Virus record (IMG/VR): IMGVR_UViG_3300021963_000133
Span: 1 to 62,404 of that record
Length of the DNA stretch: 62,404 nt
Direction: 5' to 3' (one strand)
DNA from: a virus
Notes under the pieces: generated by a model
What the model was told of the DNA's origin: nothing
Database searches by the model: none
What the model saw: the letters and a program-made list of their open reading frames with translations, nothing else
Position numbers and translations under genes: made by a program
In this document: in pieces, positions 7,989 to 15,975 of the stretch
How positions within the stretch are numbered: position 1 is the stretch's first letter
How the letters are laid out: each line of letters opens with the position of its first letter

Positions 7989-9264
7989 GTTTGATAACAG
8001 GGAATCTCAAAGAGAAACCGCCGTCTTGATTAATTGATTCTTCAAAATACTGAACGGTAATTGTTTTACCTAAAATATCTCCAGGACTCTTGAAGTAATG
8101 TCTTTTTTGTTCTTGGTTAAATCCACTACCAACTGCAACTCTACAACCTTTATGTTCTATCACTACATTTCGTAACATAACCTCTTCAACTTCAACTCCA
8201 TCAACAATAACTCGGTTAGGTCCCATTTGAACATCAACAACGACATATTCATTATCAAAGAATTGTTTAACTTTCATAATGTCATTGCTTCTTTTACCTT
8301 GGTATGGCGCATCTTTTCTCAACATCAAACCTTCCCATTTACTTGATGTTGCATGAGCTAAATGTTCTTGGAATTCGTCTTCAGTATCAACTTTAACCTG
8401 TTCTAATGGTGTAACAAAATCAAGTTCGCCAGCATAGTTTTCGAACCAAGCATTCATTGTTTCTTGTCTTTCACTAAATGTTCGAACTGAAGTTTGAGAA
8501 CCAAATTCTCCAACGGTTAACATGTCGAATACAACAAATTTTGGTCGACGAATAGTATGATTTTTACGTTTGATTTCCTTCATGATACCTTGGAAATCTT
8601 CATTACCATTTTCATCCATCATACAAATTTCTCCATCAAGTACCAAGTTCTGTGGAATTCGGCTTAATTCAGCTGTAATAGCTCCAAGAGTTTCAAATTC
8701 ATTTCCAGCTCTTGAGTAGAAATTAACATCTCCATTTGCATTCATTACGCAAATACAACGGCAACCATCTAATTTACGACTAACAAACCAACGATCTGAC
8801 CACTTAACTTTTTTCTTTGTATCATCATTATAAGTTGCAGCTAAAGCAACCTCGAATGTAGGAATACATCCAGGAATTACTTTATTAATCATTGATGTTG
8901 TAGAACGTGTTTTCAGATTACGGTCTAGAATCATCCAAATTATTTCCTCGAATTCAGAGTTTTCGCTAACAAACGAATTGACAGCTTGAATAGCGGAGTG
9001 ACCAGTGATATTACGATCGTTAAGGTCATCCAAAAGGCTAAAAATATTAGTATAGCGGTTTGATGTAGCAACCAAGTCATTTTTTGCTTGGCAATTTTTA
9101 GAAGTAACATAGTATTTCTTGAAAGGAGAGTAGGTATACTCAAATGCTTTTACTATCTCAGGATAACTAGCGAATTGCTTGATAACGTTGATTTTGTCAG
9201 TGTTAGAATTCGTTTCGTTTGATTTGTTAATAAAATCATTTAGTAAGCTAAGCGTCTTTTCCAT
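7960..9264 (-). CDS. ATP-dependent DNA ligase
   Basis: 434 aa. The adenylated lysine lies in motif I SRKLDGCRC (residues ~160-168); motif III FYSRAGNE-like and DGEICMM, motif IV (KWEGLMLRK) and motif V (IMKVKQFFDNEYVVVDV) follow, then an OB-fold C-terminal domain. The N-terminal ~130 residues are an extra helical domain as in T4/T3-type or larger ligases. It seals nicks in DNA during replication and repair. Directly downstream of a class A promoter. Confidence 0.95.
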   Translation of the reverse strand: MEKTLSLLNDFINKSNETNSNTDKINVIKQFASYPEIVKAFEYTYSPFKKYYVTSKNCQAKNDLVATSNRYTNIFSLLDDLNDRNITGHSAIQAVNSFVSENSEFEEIIWMILDRNLKTRSTTSMINKVIPGCIPTFEVALAATYNDDTKKKVKWSDRWFVSRKLDGCRCICVMNANGDVNFYSRAGNEFETLGAITAELSRIPQNLVLDGEICMMDENGNEDFQGIMKEIKRKNHTIRRPKFVVFDMLTVGEFGSQTSVRTFSERQETMNAWFENYAGELDFVTPLEQVKVDTEDEFQEHLAHATSSKWEGLMLRKDAPYQGKRSNDIMKVKQFFDNEYVVVDVQMGPNRVIVDGVEVEEVMLRNVVIEHKGCRVAVGSGFNQEQKRHYFKSPGDILGKTITVQYFEESINQDGGFSLRFPVIKHVYENGRTV

Positions 9265-9302
9265 ATTTATTTTATTTAAAAGTTTCTAATTGTTTAATGT
9301 TA

Positions 9303-9318
9303 TATGTAAATATAAACA
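9303..9318 (-). promoter_or_regulatory. Class A promoter motif
   Basis: Minus-strand TGTTTATATTTACATA, 39 bases before the DNA ligase ATG. The linked GTTAATAAC element is at 9375-9384, with a terminator hairpin inserted between them. Confidence 0.75.
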
Positions 9319-9337
9319 TAATTTTCGACATAAAAAA

Positions 9338-9365
9338 ATCCGAATGAAAGTATTTTCACTCGGAT
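9338..9365 (-). terminator. Rho-independent terminator
   Basis: Minus-strand stem ATCCGAGTGAAA/TTTCATTCGGAT with one mismatch, followed by seven T. It ends the capsid-leader gene cluster (9387-11853). Almost the same hairpin occurs at 39204-39231. Confidence 0.85.
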
Positions 9366-9386
9366 TCTTAAAAAGTTATTAACATT

Positions 9387-9932
9387 TTACTTGTTAATCG
9401 GCATCGTTATCTTATCTCCTTCTGGAGTACTGTAGATAATTCTGGTCGGTTCCAGGTCGAATGCTGAATCTTCTAGCATTTTAGTGTATTTCTCTCCTAG
9501 ACCTTTCTTAATATAAGCAATTGTCATGTGAGGGTGATAATCTGGAAAAGTATTGGTATGAGGTAATTCGGCTAGAGCTTCGTTACATTCATGCAGATTA
9601 CTGCCTTTAATATCAAACTTTAGGACATCATATTGGTTCTCAAAAAGAGAAGCATTATGTGCTTCACAAGCTTCAAATTTAAAATCTTTTACAATTTCCT
9701 TAATCATCTCTGGAGTAACTTCTTTATGTAAACCATAAAGTAGAGTACAGTGTGGCTCGTCTTCAATACCATAAGTTCTGTCTCCTTCTTCAGTGTATAA
9801 ATCCTCTTCTGCTATTTTAGCATGAATGTCTTTGATTTGTGGAAAATCAAAATATAGCATTGCACAGCCATAATCGTATGAATCTCCTGTTTTTTCAAGG
9901 ATAAATTCCTCAAATAATTTTACTGCTTTCAT
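9387..9932 (-). CDS. 2H phosphoesterase (2'-5' RNA ligase family) with capsid-targeting leader
   Basis: 181 aa. Two HxT motifs, PHCTLLYG (residues ~60-67) and PHMTIAYIKKG (residues ~132-142), define the 2H phosphoesterase fold, whose members open 2',3'-cyclic phosphates or cleave cyclic and 2'-5' oligonucleotides. The first 15 residues (MKAVKLFEEFILEK) match the leader shared by its neighbours, so the enzyme may be packaged and injected. Phage 2H proteins of the Acb1 family destroy CBASS signal nucleotides, and 2H domains also heal RNA ends; the sequence does not decide between these. First gene upstream of the terminator. Confidence 0.85.
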   Translation of the reverse strand: MKAVKLFEEFILEKTGDSYDYGCAMLYFDFPQIKDIHAKIAEEDLYTEEGDRTYGIEDEPHCTLLYGLHKEVTPEMIKEIVKDFKFEACEAHNASLFENQYDVLKFDIKGSNLHECNEALAELPHTNTFPDYHPHMTIAYIKKGLGEKYTKMLEDSAFDLEPTRIIYSTPEGDKITMPINK

Positions 9933-9933
9933 A

Positions 9934-10179
9934 TTATTCTACTTTTCCATCATTACCGTCCATTGCGTCATGAACAGAGTTTAAATTTTCTAAGGAAACT
10001 GTCAATTGAGAATACATCCAAGATTCTAATTGTTCTCCTTTTTGCATTCTATCCTTAATCATAGTTGCATAATCTGCAATTCGCTCAAGTTGACCTAATG
10101 CCATTTCATTTAATTCAGCTAGGGTATCTCTACCTTCTGCTTCATTTATGAATTCTTCAAATAGTTTAGTGTTTTTCAT
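9934..10179 (-). CDS. Capsid-targeting-leader protein
   Basis: 81 aa. Leader MKNTKLFEEFINEAEGR is the closest here to T4 MKTYQEFIAEA, with a putative cleavage after I-N-E. The rest is one or two acidic helices (LAELNEMALGQLERIADYATM). Adjacent to other leader proteins; possibly a small internal head protein. Confidence 0.75.
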   Translation of the reverse strand: MKNTKLFEEFINEAEGRDTLAELNEMALGQLERIADYATMIKDRMQKGEQLESWMYSQLTVSLENLNSVHDAMDGNDGKVE

Positions 10180-10733
10180 TATATTTTACCGTATATTCTT
10201 TTTGTAATTCTTTTGCCAGCTTTCGAAAGGAATCTGGTGTAATATCCATCTCCTGTAAATTCCGGTTGTTTATCTGCTCCAACAACATCTCTAATAATCT
10301 CTTCATCTTGTATAACTGGAGCACCTGATTTTGCCAGAATTTCTTCCATTTTAAGGCTTGCTTCAATAAACCATCCTCTTGTGTTAACTAATTGTAGTAA
10401 TTTTTTAACAATATCAGATTTGGCTTCTTTCTTACCATTAGTACCTAATAAAGCAATCTTATTTCCCCATTTTGTAGGTTTGTAAATAATGAATGCATCT
10501 GCTGTATGATCTGAATCGACATCTTTTAAGGCAGTTGCTTTATATTTTGATTGCATTTCCTGCCAGTCATCAGCTGAAAGATCCATTCCAGCATCAAGAT
10601 ATGTTTTAGTGTACATATCCCAAATCTCTTGCATTCCATCTTTGTCGATCTTCTTTAGATCCATATCGATCCACTTATTAGAAGGTATTTCAAATTCGTT
10701 TACAAAATCTTCGTATAGTTTAATATGCTTCAT
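10179..10733 (-). CDS. Capsid-targeting-leader protein, conserved phage type
   Basis: 184 aa. Leader MKHIKLYEDFVNEFEI, then a globular domain with WIDMDLKKIDKDGMQEIWDM, DADFHT-like DSDHTADAFIIYKPTKWGNK and a C-terminal GDGYYTRFLSKAGKRITKRI. I recall similar uncharacterised proteins in T4-like phages but cannot name the family. Start and stop each share bases with neighbours. Confidence 0.7.
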   Translation of the reverse strand: MKHIKLYEDFVNEFEIPSNKWIDMDLKKIDKDGMQEIWDMYTKTYLDAGMDLSADDWQEMQSKYKATALKDVDSDHTADAFIIYKPTKWGNKIALLGTNGKKEAKSDIVKKLLQLVNTRGWFIEASLKMEEILAKSGAPVIQDEEIIRDVVGADKQPEFTGDGYYTRFLSKAGKRITKRIYGKI

Positions 10734-11008
10734 TATCTTTCCATTTGTTGTTTTAAAGTTAAAATCCTATCATTAACTTGTAAAGATTGATGCTTTAATG
10801 ATTCTTTCTCTATCTCAAGTTGTAAAATCATTAATTTATGAGGATCTACTTCTGCTTGTTTCATATCAGAAATCTTACTTTTGATTTCTCTAATCTTAGC
10901 TTGAACATCTCTCATTTTATCAAAATTCTCGCTACGTTTAGTAGCTAGCTCACTACCTTCAAAAATAGTGTCTTCTTTAAAATCTTCAAATAATTTAATA
11001 TGCTTCAT
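10733..11008 (-). CDS. Capsid-targeting-leader protein, coiled coil
   Basis: 91 aa. Leader MKHIKLFEDFKEDTI followed by a nearly continuous coiled coil (residues ~28-88, e.g. VQAKIREIKSKISDMKQAE). Possibly a small internal or scaffold-associated protein. Confidence 0.7.
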   Translation of the reverse strand: MKHIKLFEDFKEDTIFEGSELATKRSENFDKMRDVQAKIREIKSKISDMKQAEVDPHKLMILQLEIEKESLKHQSLQVNDRILTLKQQMER

Positions 11009-11011
11009 GAT

Positions 11012-11671
11012 TTATAATGGAATGTATTTTCCAGAATCGGTCCCTGAGACTTTACCATTTAGGAGTGTAAAATACTCACTATCTATTCTAGCAGTCCAAG
11101 ATCCAGGTAATCTATGCCCTTGTTTCTTTATGTATTCTAAATATAATCGACCTCTCTTAGATTGTGCAATTGGAACTCCTTCCTCGCTATCTTCAATTTT
11201 TGGTACAATTCTAATTTCTTGTAATTTAATCCAAGACCATTCTGAAATTTCTTTAGCAAAACTTGCAACAATGTCTGTTACAGTAGATATAACTCTAAAT
11301 TGTTCTCCAAAATTTGTGATTAATGTATCGTCTCTACCCTCTAAATCAAATGAAACTACCACAATTAGATTAAAATCTGCTGGTTTAGGTGCTCCAGGTT
11401 TTCTACCAAAATTAATATTTAATGCTCTTGACCAACCACCATGTATTCTAACGTAGTACGACGCATTATCGCTTTTAAAACCATACATGATAGAATTACT
11501 TTTAAAATCATGCCAATTACCGGTGATATTTTGAGTTTTATCATAATCACTAAGTTCAGAAGCCCAAGTTTCTACCTTAGTAAATCCTGTTTTCTTCCAA
11601 GGATATGGTTTTGAACCCTCACCAATTTCATTGATGAGCATATATTCCTCAAATAATTGTATATGTTTCAT
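11012..11671 (-). CDS. Capsid-targeting-leader protein
   Basis: 219 aa. Leader MKHIQLFEEYMLINEIGEG with a possible cleavage after I-N-E. The rest is a beta-rich globular domain (FNLIVVVSFDLEGRDDTLIT, GRLYLEYIKKQGHRLPGSWT) that I do not recognise. Start overlaps the preceding stop (ATGA). Confidence 0.7.
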   Translation of the reverse strand: MKHIQLFEEYMLINEIGEGSKPYPWKKTGFTKVETWASELSDYDKTQNITGNWHDFKSNSIMYGFKSDNASYYVRIHGGWSRALNINFGRKPGAPKPADFNLIVVVSFDLEGRDDTLITNFGEQFRVISTVTDIVASFAKEISEWSWIKLQEIRIVPKIEDSEEGVPIAQSKRGRLYLEYIKKQGHRLPGSWTARIDSEYFTLLNGKVSGTDSGKYIPL

Positions 11672-11853
11672 TTGTGATCTTCGTCTTTTTGTTTTTTTCT
11701 AAATTCTACCTCTTCTCGTAATTCATTGATTCTTTCTTTAAGTACTTTAATTCTAAAATCATCAAATTGTCGAATGATAAAAATTTTAGATCGGTTTTGC
11801 TCTAATTTAGTTAGAGTTGCTTCAAAATGCTTGATTAATTTAAAGAGTGCCAC
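11668..11853 (-). CDS. Small coiled-coil protein
   Basis: 61 aa, entirely helical and charged (KVLKERINELREEVEFRKKQ). It lacks the leader motif. First gene of the cluster that runs to the terminator at 9338. Confidence 0.55.
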   Translation of the reverse strand: MALFKLIKHFEATLTKLEQNRSKIFIIRQFDDFRIKVLKERINELREEVEFRKKQKDEDHK

Positions 11854-11884
11854 TTTAATTTTATTATTTTATAGTTCTATATAT

Positions 11885-13603
11885 TTATTGAATCATTTTA
11901 ATCCGTTCTTTCACAGACGGTGGAATTTTACCAATCAAACTTTTAAAACATGCATCTAGAACATAGGTTACTGCCCAATCATCTTTACTTCGGACAGATC
12001 GACCAACTCCTTGTAGAAATTGTACCGTTGTTTTCCAATCGTACCATTCTGGTGTATAATTCATTTTAGCTTTAATATGCGGAGAAGCTAATGATGGATA
12101 TGGTACTTTAAAAAAGATTTGGAATCGACTAATATCATCTTTTAAATCTAGTCCTTCTAATAAGGATGGACCAACTAGGACAGCATCCTCTTTTTTCTTA
12201 AATAGTTCTAATGTATCTGCTTTCTCTTTTGAATTCTCGTAATTCATTAATCTAAATGTATGTTTACTTTTAGACATAATATAATTCATGAACTCATAGG
12301 ATCCACAGTGAATAACTCCTCTTTGGCCTTTATGTTTGCTAATAATTTTGTCTAAGATTTCTACAACTTTTGGTAAACTTGCATCCTTCTCTCTCATCGA
12401 CATTTTATGCTTATTAACAAAAACTATTGGAGATTTATCATAATTAAAATCATTTGAAAGCCTGATAAATCGGGCATTTTCAATACCCATAATTTTCATA
12501 TAACTTGCAGGGTCTCCAATTGTGGCACTCATGAAAACCTTAAAGTTAGCTCTTTTGTGTAAATGTTTTTTAATTAGGAATTGTTCTTCTAGGCAAGTAA
12601 ATTGTGCCTCTTCTGCTTTCTGATCTGGTACTAATTTGTCAATACCAACTTGTTCGATAATTTCAATAAAGTCCTCGAACTTACAATGAATATCTTTAAT
12701 TCTGTCGATTGTTGAAAAGGCAGTTTGCCAGTCCTTTGGTACATCTCGATCTCCGAATCTTTTCTTTGATGCGGCTTTAATATCATCTCCACTCTCTAAA
12801 TACATTGATAGAAACTTTTTCAGTTCCTTCATGGTCATTAAGAGTTCTGGTTTATCAGTTGTTTTAAGAAGAGTGTTAAAGATTGATTCCAATTTGTTTT
12901 TCGTCACTCTGGGTTGATTGAATGCCCATTTCTGTAAGAAACCATTTAAAACTAAAACCTTTGTTATTAGTGTCCGGTCAATACGCGGACTAAAATGATT
13001 CTGGACAATTTCATCGACTTTATGAGCCTCATCAAAGAATACAAAATCTCTTTGAGCAAAAGGTGAACCACCTTCTTCAGCTTTTTTATCTTCAACATAA
13101 TTACGTTGAATTAACCAGAAACTATAATTAAGTAAAGCAATTCTAGAGTTGATTGCCTTTTCACGTGAATTTAAATATCCACAATTTGAGTAGCATGGTA
13201 GATCCTTTGCTTTTTCATAACTCATTCCTTTCAGTCGACAATCTCCAAGACTGAATGGTAAACCGTTAACAGAGCAATCATAATTGTCAACTCCTTTAAT
13301 AGATCCCCAAGGTAACTTTAATCTATATAAATCTGACTCGTATTGGTCTTGTAAACTCAGATCACTTGTGATTAAGTAACCTTTCTTACCTAATTCAATT
13401 AAGACCAGACTAGATGCCATTGCAATAATGGACTTACCAGTTCCAGTTGGTGCATCAATTACGATTGTACTTTCTGGATCTTCAAAATAAGTTCTACAAA
13501 TTGCTTCTACTGTTTCTCTTTGGCCGGAGCGGAATTCAAAACCAGGACCTAAAAGTCCTGTTTCTACTATTTTATCGAGTTGTTGTTTGATTTGTTGCTC
13601 CAC
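11885..13603 (-). CDS. XPD/DinG-family superfamily 2 helicase with Fe-S cysteines
   Basis: 572 aa. Walker A DAPTGTGKSIIAMA (residues ~49-62), DEAH box (FFDEAHKVDEI, ~190) and C-terminal motifs V/VI (GPSLLEGLDL, QGVGRSVRS) are complete. Between them four cysteines (CSVNGLPFSLGDC, LPCYSNC) are placed as in the Fe-S domain of XPD/DinG. It should unwind DNA or RNA-DNA hybrids 5' to 3' with ATP. The start is a GTG at 13603 that overlaps the epimerase stop by 32 bases; no nearer start precedes the GxGFEFRSGQ Q-motif region. Confidence 0.9.
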   Translation of the reverse strand: MEQQIKQQLDKIVETGLLGPGFEFRSGQRETVEAICRTYFEDPESTIVIDAPTGTGKSIIAMASSLVLIELGKKGYLITSDLSLQDQYESDLYRLKLPWGSIKGVDNYDCSVNGLPFSLGDCRLKGMSYEKAKDLPCYSNCGYLNSREKAINSRIALLNYSFWLIQRNYVEDKKAEEGGSPFAQRDFVFFDEAHKVDEIVQNHFSPRIDRTLITKVLVLNGFLQKWAFNQPRVTKNKLESIFNTLLKTTDKPELLMTMKELKKFLSMYLESGDDIKAASKKRFGDRDVPKDWQTAFSTIDRIKDIHCKFEDFIEIIEQVGIDKLVPDQKAEEAQFTCLEEQFLIKKHLHKRANFKVFMSATIGDPASYMKIMGIENARFIRLSNDFNYDKSPIVFVNKHKMSMREKDASLPKVVEILDKIISKHKGQRGVIHCGSYEFMNYIMSKSKHTFRLMNYENSKEKADTLELFKKKEDAVLVGPSLLEGLDLKDDISRFQIFFKVPYPSLASPHIKAKMNYTPEWYDWKTTVQFLQGVGRSVRSKDDWAVTYVLDACFKSLIGKIPPSVKERIKMIQ

Positions 13604-14465
13604 GTACTTCTTTTATATGTTGAATCCAATCTTCTAATTTATATTCCGGTTTCCATTCTAGTTTCATTTCCGTATCGGATTCGAATTCATGACTAGTAAA
13701 CCTTTCGCCTCTTCTTTGTGGAACCATTTGAATCTCATGACCAAACATATCTGCAACTTCTAAGATTGTTACATTTTTACCAGATCTAAGATGCCATTCT
13801 CCATTTAGACTCTTTTCAACTGATTTGATAATACCATTAGTCACATCATTAATATGTGTAAAATCACGACTTTGAGTTCCTGGTTCTACCACAGTTAATG
13901 GAAGTCCTTGCATGTATTGTTTTTCAAAGATACCAATTACAGTTGCATAGTCGCCTTCAGTGATTTGACCAGGACCATAAACATTAAAGAAATAACATAT
14001 CTCATAATCTAATCCGAACCAGTCTCCGTAGTTTTTAATTAATTCAACCATTTTAGACTTACACCAAGAGTATGGCGAAAGATTCTCATCTTTACCACCA
14101 TTACCAAATTTTGATGATGATGCAGAATAAATTAGTTTTGCATTCCATCTTCGACAAAGGTCTAAAATAATTGGAGTTGCTGATAGGATTGAACGTTGAA
14201 CATAATCAATATCATCAAATGATTTAACAATTCTTGAATATTCTCCAAAATGGAAAACAGTATCAAACATTTTATTGCGGAAGATATGGTCAATTTCCCA
14301 TGTATGACCACGATAATATTCTACGCCTGGTACATGATTTTCATATTTTCCAGTAAAGTAATTATCTAAAGAAGAGATACTAATATCAGGATATTGGATC
14401 TTAAGGGCTTTAATTAGGTTACTACCAATAAAACCAGCACCACCCGTAACTAAAACATTTTTCAT
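13572..14465 (-). CDS. NAD-dependent epimerase/dehydratase (extended SDR)
   Basis: 297 aa. Nucleotide-binding GGAGFIGSN at residues 8-16, catalytic Ser region YSASSSKFG and YSWCKSK (YxxxK) near 131-137, and NVYGPGQ typical of UDP-glucose 4-epimerase-like enzymes. It interconverts nucleotide sugars; with the glycosyltransferases at 1016 and 19661 it could feed glycosylation. The product ends in the helicase start. Confidence 0.9.
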   Translation of the reverse strand: MKNVLVTGGAGFIGSNLIKALKIQYPDISISSLDNYFTGKYENHVPGVEYYRGHTWEIDHIFRNKMFDTVFHFGEYSRIVKSFDDIDYVQRSILSATPIILDLCRRWNAKLIYSASSSKFGNGGKDENLSPYSWCKSKMVELIKNYGDWFGLDYEICYFFNVYGPGQITEGDYATVIGIFEKQYMQGLPLTVVEPGTQSRDFTHINDVTNGIIKSVEKSLNGEWHLRSGKNVTILEVADMFGHEIQMVPQRRGERFTSHEFESDTEMKLEWKPEYKLEDWIQHIKEVRGATNQTTTR

Positions 14466-14481
14466 ATTGGCGAAGTTTTTG

Positions 14482-14554
14482 TGATCCGAGAAGGACTCGA
14501 ACCTTCAACCTACACATTAGAAGTGTGTTGCTCTATCCATTGAGCTATCGAACC
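14482..14554 (-). tRNA. tRNA-Arg(UCU)
   Basis: 73-nt cloverleaf; acceptor GGTTCGA/TCGGATC, anticodon loop CTTCTAA. CCA is not fully encoded. Confidence 0.93.
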
Positions 14555-14561
14555 AAGGTTG

Positions 14562-14634
14562 AGCCTCCTGTCGGAATCGAACCAACGACCTACTGATTAC
14601 AAATCAGTTGCTCTACCAGCTGAGCTAAGGAGGC
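14562..14634 (-). tRNA. tRNA-Thr(UGU)
   Basis: Acceptor GCCTCCT/AGGAGGC, anticodon loop TTTGTAA, discriminator U. It starts 7 bases from the Arg gene and directly follows Y-RNA-like element b. Confidence 0.95.
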
Positions 14635-14641
14635 AATTAAC

Positions 14642-14700
14642 GGGATGTACTATCTGGGTTTGAGTAAAAGTCAAAAGATAATGTTTGCTGCAGACATCCC
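14642..14700 (-). ncRNA. Y-RNA-like element b (no tRNA domain)
   Basis: Minus-strand GGGATGT and ACATCCC close a 59-nt element. Just inside the 5' strand is the CAGCAAA motif shared with elements a, c, d and e; the 3' strand is followed by CGTTAA as in element c. It resembles a Y RNA without a tRNA-like module. It lies between element a and tRNA-Thr. Confidence 0.5.
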
Positions 14701-14710
14701 AATAAGGTAC

Positions 14711-14848
14711 AGGTTTCTGTTTTTGCGGACCAGCGTGTTTACCAATTTCACCACTCTCCAATGTTTCATAGTTAATTTTGTTGGAGAGGTAGGACTCGAA
14801 CCTACAGTATACCGGTTTTCTGTGCTTAAAATTTGCTGTAAGAAACCT
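14711..14848 (-). ncRNA. Y-RNA-like element a with permuted tRNA-like domain
   Basis: Closing stem AGGTTTCT (14841-14848) with AGAAACCT (14711-14718), then CTTACAGCAAA. Inside, the T arm and 3' acceptor strand (14781-14815) come before the 5' acceptor strand and D arm (14729-14760), joined by a ~20-base linker. Acceptor TGGAGAG/CTCTCCA and T arm GTAGG/CCTAC pair fully; CTGGT and ACCGG would form the anticodon stem where the flanks enter. This is the order seen in the tRNA-like module of bacterial YrlA RNAs. The gap to the stop of the histone-like gene is 8 bases. Confidence 0.65.
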
Positions 14849-14856
14849 AATGTGTT

Positions 14857-15033
14857 TTAAGCTTTGTTAGCCTCAGAAACTGATGTTCTTACTGCTTGTG
14901 CAATTGCTTTAATTTCTTGCATTTGTTTTCTAACTCTTGTACCAGCAGACTTGTTACCTTTTTCAGTAAATTTAGTCGCTTCTTCACGAGCGATGTTCAA
15001 TGCTTCTTGGATTTGTTCTAATTGTTCTAACAT
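14857..15033 (-). CDS. Histone H1-like small basic protein
   Basis: 58 aa, starts MLEQLEQIQEALNIAREEA and contains FTEKGNKSAGTRVRKQMQEI. The xEKGNKxAGxRxRK block is the hallmark of the short Bacteroidota histone H1-like (Hc1-type) proteins, which bind DNA through basic residues. The gene sits between the tmRNA and Y-RNA-like element a, so its 3' UTR is the start of that RNA. A GATATAAATAG promoter-like sequence precedes it at 15057-15065. Confidence 0.8.
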   Translation of the reverse strand: MLEQLEQIQEALNIAREEATKFTEKGNKSAGTRVRKQMQEIKAIAQAVRTSVSEANKA

Positions 15034-15061
15034 TTTGTTAATTTTATATTGTTACTATTTA

Positions 15062-15322
15062 TATCGGCGTTAACCGTTTTGTTTCATAAAAAGCTACACT
15101 TTCGTAGTAGCCACGTGAATTTTGTTAACACTAGTTAAGAAAATTCAACCGCGATTACGCGGCTAGTGCAAAGTTGTCGTTTGCTTGTACTAATCATCTC
15201 TCCCTACCACATTCTATACTGTCAAAAGCCTGGTCATCCCCATGATTTTATTTTAATTTGGTGGAGATGGCGGGAATCGAACCCGCGTCCAATACAGTGT
15301 CAATAAGTGTCATCAACAACTA
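15062..15322 (-). ncRNA. ssrA: Circularly permuted (two-piece) tmRNA
   Basis: Order on the minus strand: acceptor piece ending GGACGCGGGTTCGATTCC...CCA (CCA at 15259-15261), a 17-base AT-rich spacer (15242-15258), then the coding piece starting GGGGATGACC at 15241. GGGGATG pairs with CATCTCC, restoring the tRNA-like end after removal of the spacer. The resume frame at 15155-15184 reads ANDNFALAA then stop, a typical proteolysis tag. Hairpins follow the tag (TGAATTTT/AAAATTCA and GCTAC/GTAGC). Outer ends are estimates. It would rescue stalled ribosomes and tag products for degradation. Confidence 0.88.
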
Positions 15323-15326
15323 GTTG

Positions 15327-15400
15327 TAGACAATGATGGACTCGAACCATCGACCTCCTCGGTATCAGCGAGGCGCTCTAACCAACTGAGCTAAATGTCT
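15327..15400 (-). tRNA. tRNA-Ile(GAU)
   Basis: Anticodon stem CCTCG/CGAGG around CTGATAC; T arm GATGG/CCATC; one mismatch in the acceptor AGACATT/ATTGTCT. It lies directly upstream of the tmRNA acceptor piece. Confidence 0.93.
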
Positions 15401-15423
15401 ATATAATATGTTATTATATATCC

Positions 15424-15876
15424 TTAGTAATGTAAATCGATGAACAATAAATCTGTTTCATCGTCGTAGAAAACTGGGCAGAATGCCGGATGATACTGTT
15501 CAAGTAAATCAGTATCTGATAAATCAACTAATAGTTTAGCTGGATCCTCTATTTTTGGATAATTGGGTTCTTTACCTAAAACTCGACGATCAATTTCTTC
15601 ATTAAGATTAATATTGATTTGTTCTGCTTCGTAGTATGCATATCCTTTCTTTAAGAAAACACCCCAACCTTTAGATTTAGTTCCAGAAGGATATACATTT
15701 CCTTCAGAATCTGTCATACCAGAAATATCAACACCTTCAAAATACTTATCTTCAACTCTTTGAATCATGACTTTTGCAGTCATCGGTATATCTCGTTCTT
15801 TAATAAAGTCTAACAGGTCTTGAACCGTCATCCCCACTTCAGAGTCTATAAAATCAGATTTTTTAAGGATTTCCAT
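15424..15876 (-). CDS. Hypothetical protein
   Basis: 150 aa. The N-terminal VGMTVQDLLDFIKERDIPMT segment resembles the 'dLi..L...p.da.V' start of many phage proteins of unknown role; the C-terminus is acidic with PVFYDDETDLLFIDLHY. No function assigned. Isolated between tRNA genes. Confidence 0.65.
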   Translation of the reverse strand: MEILKKSDFIDSEVGMTVQDLLDFIKERDIPMTAKVMIQRVEDKYFEGVDISGMTDSEGNVYPSGTKSKGWGVFLKKGYAYYEAEQININLNEEIDRRVLGKEPNYPKIEDPAKLLVDLSDTDLLEQYHPAFCPVFYDDETDLLFIDLHY

Positions 15877-15894
15877 CTTATAATATTATTATTG

Positions 15895-15975
15895 TACCTC
15901 AGGAGAGACTCGAACTCTCACTGCTTTCGCGCTAGATCCTAAGTCTAGTGTGTCTACCAATTCCACCACCAAGGC
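15895..15975 (-). tRNA. tRNA-Leu(UAG)
   Basis: Class II cloverleaf; anticodon arm CTAGA CTTAGGA TCTAG, T arm GAGAG/CTCTC. Its 5' end abuts the outer stem of Y-RNA-like element c. Confidence 0.95.

Noticed and set aside
14643-14850. Permuted group I intron as the source of the tRNA permutation
   Set aside because: Flanks are under ~90 bases on each side and lack the P, Q, R and S core sequences; a Y-RNA-type closing stem explains them better.
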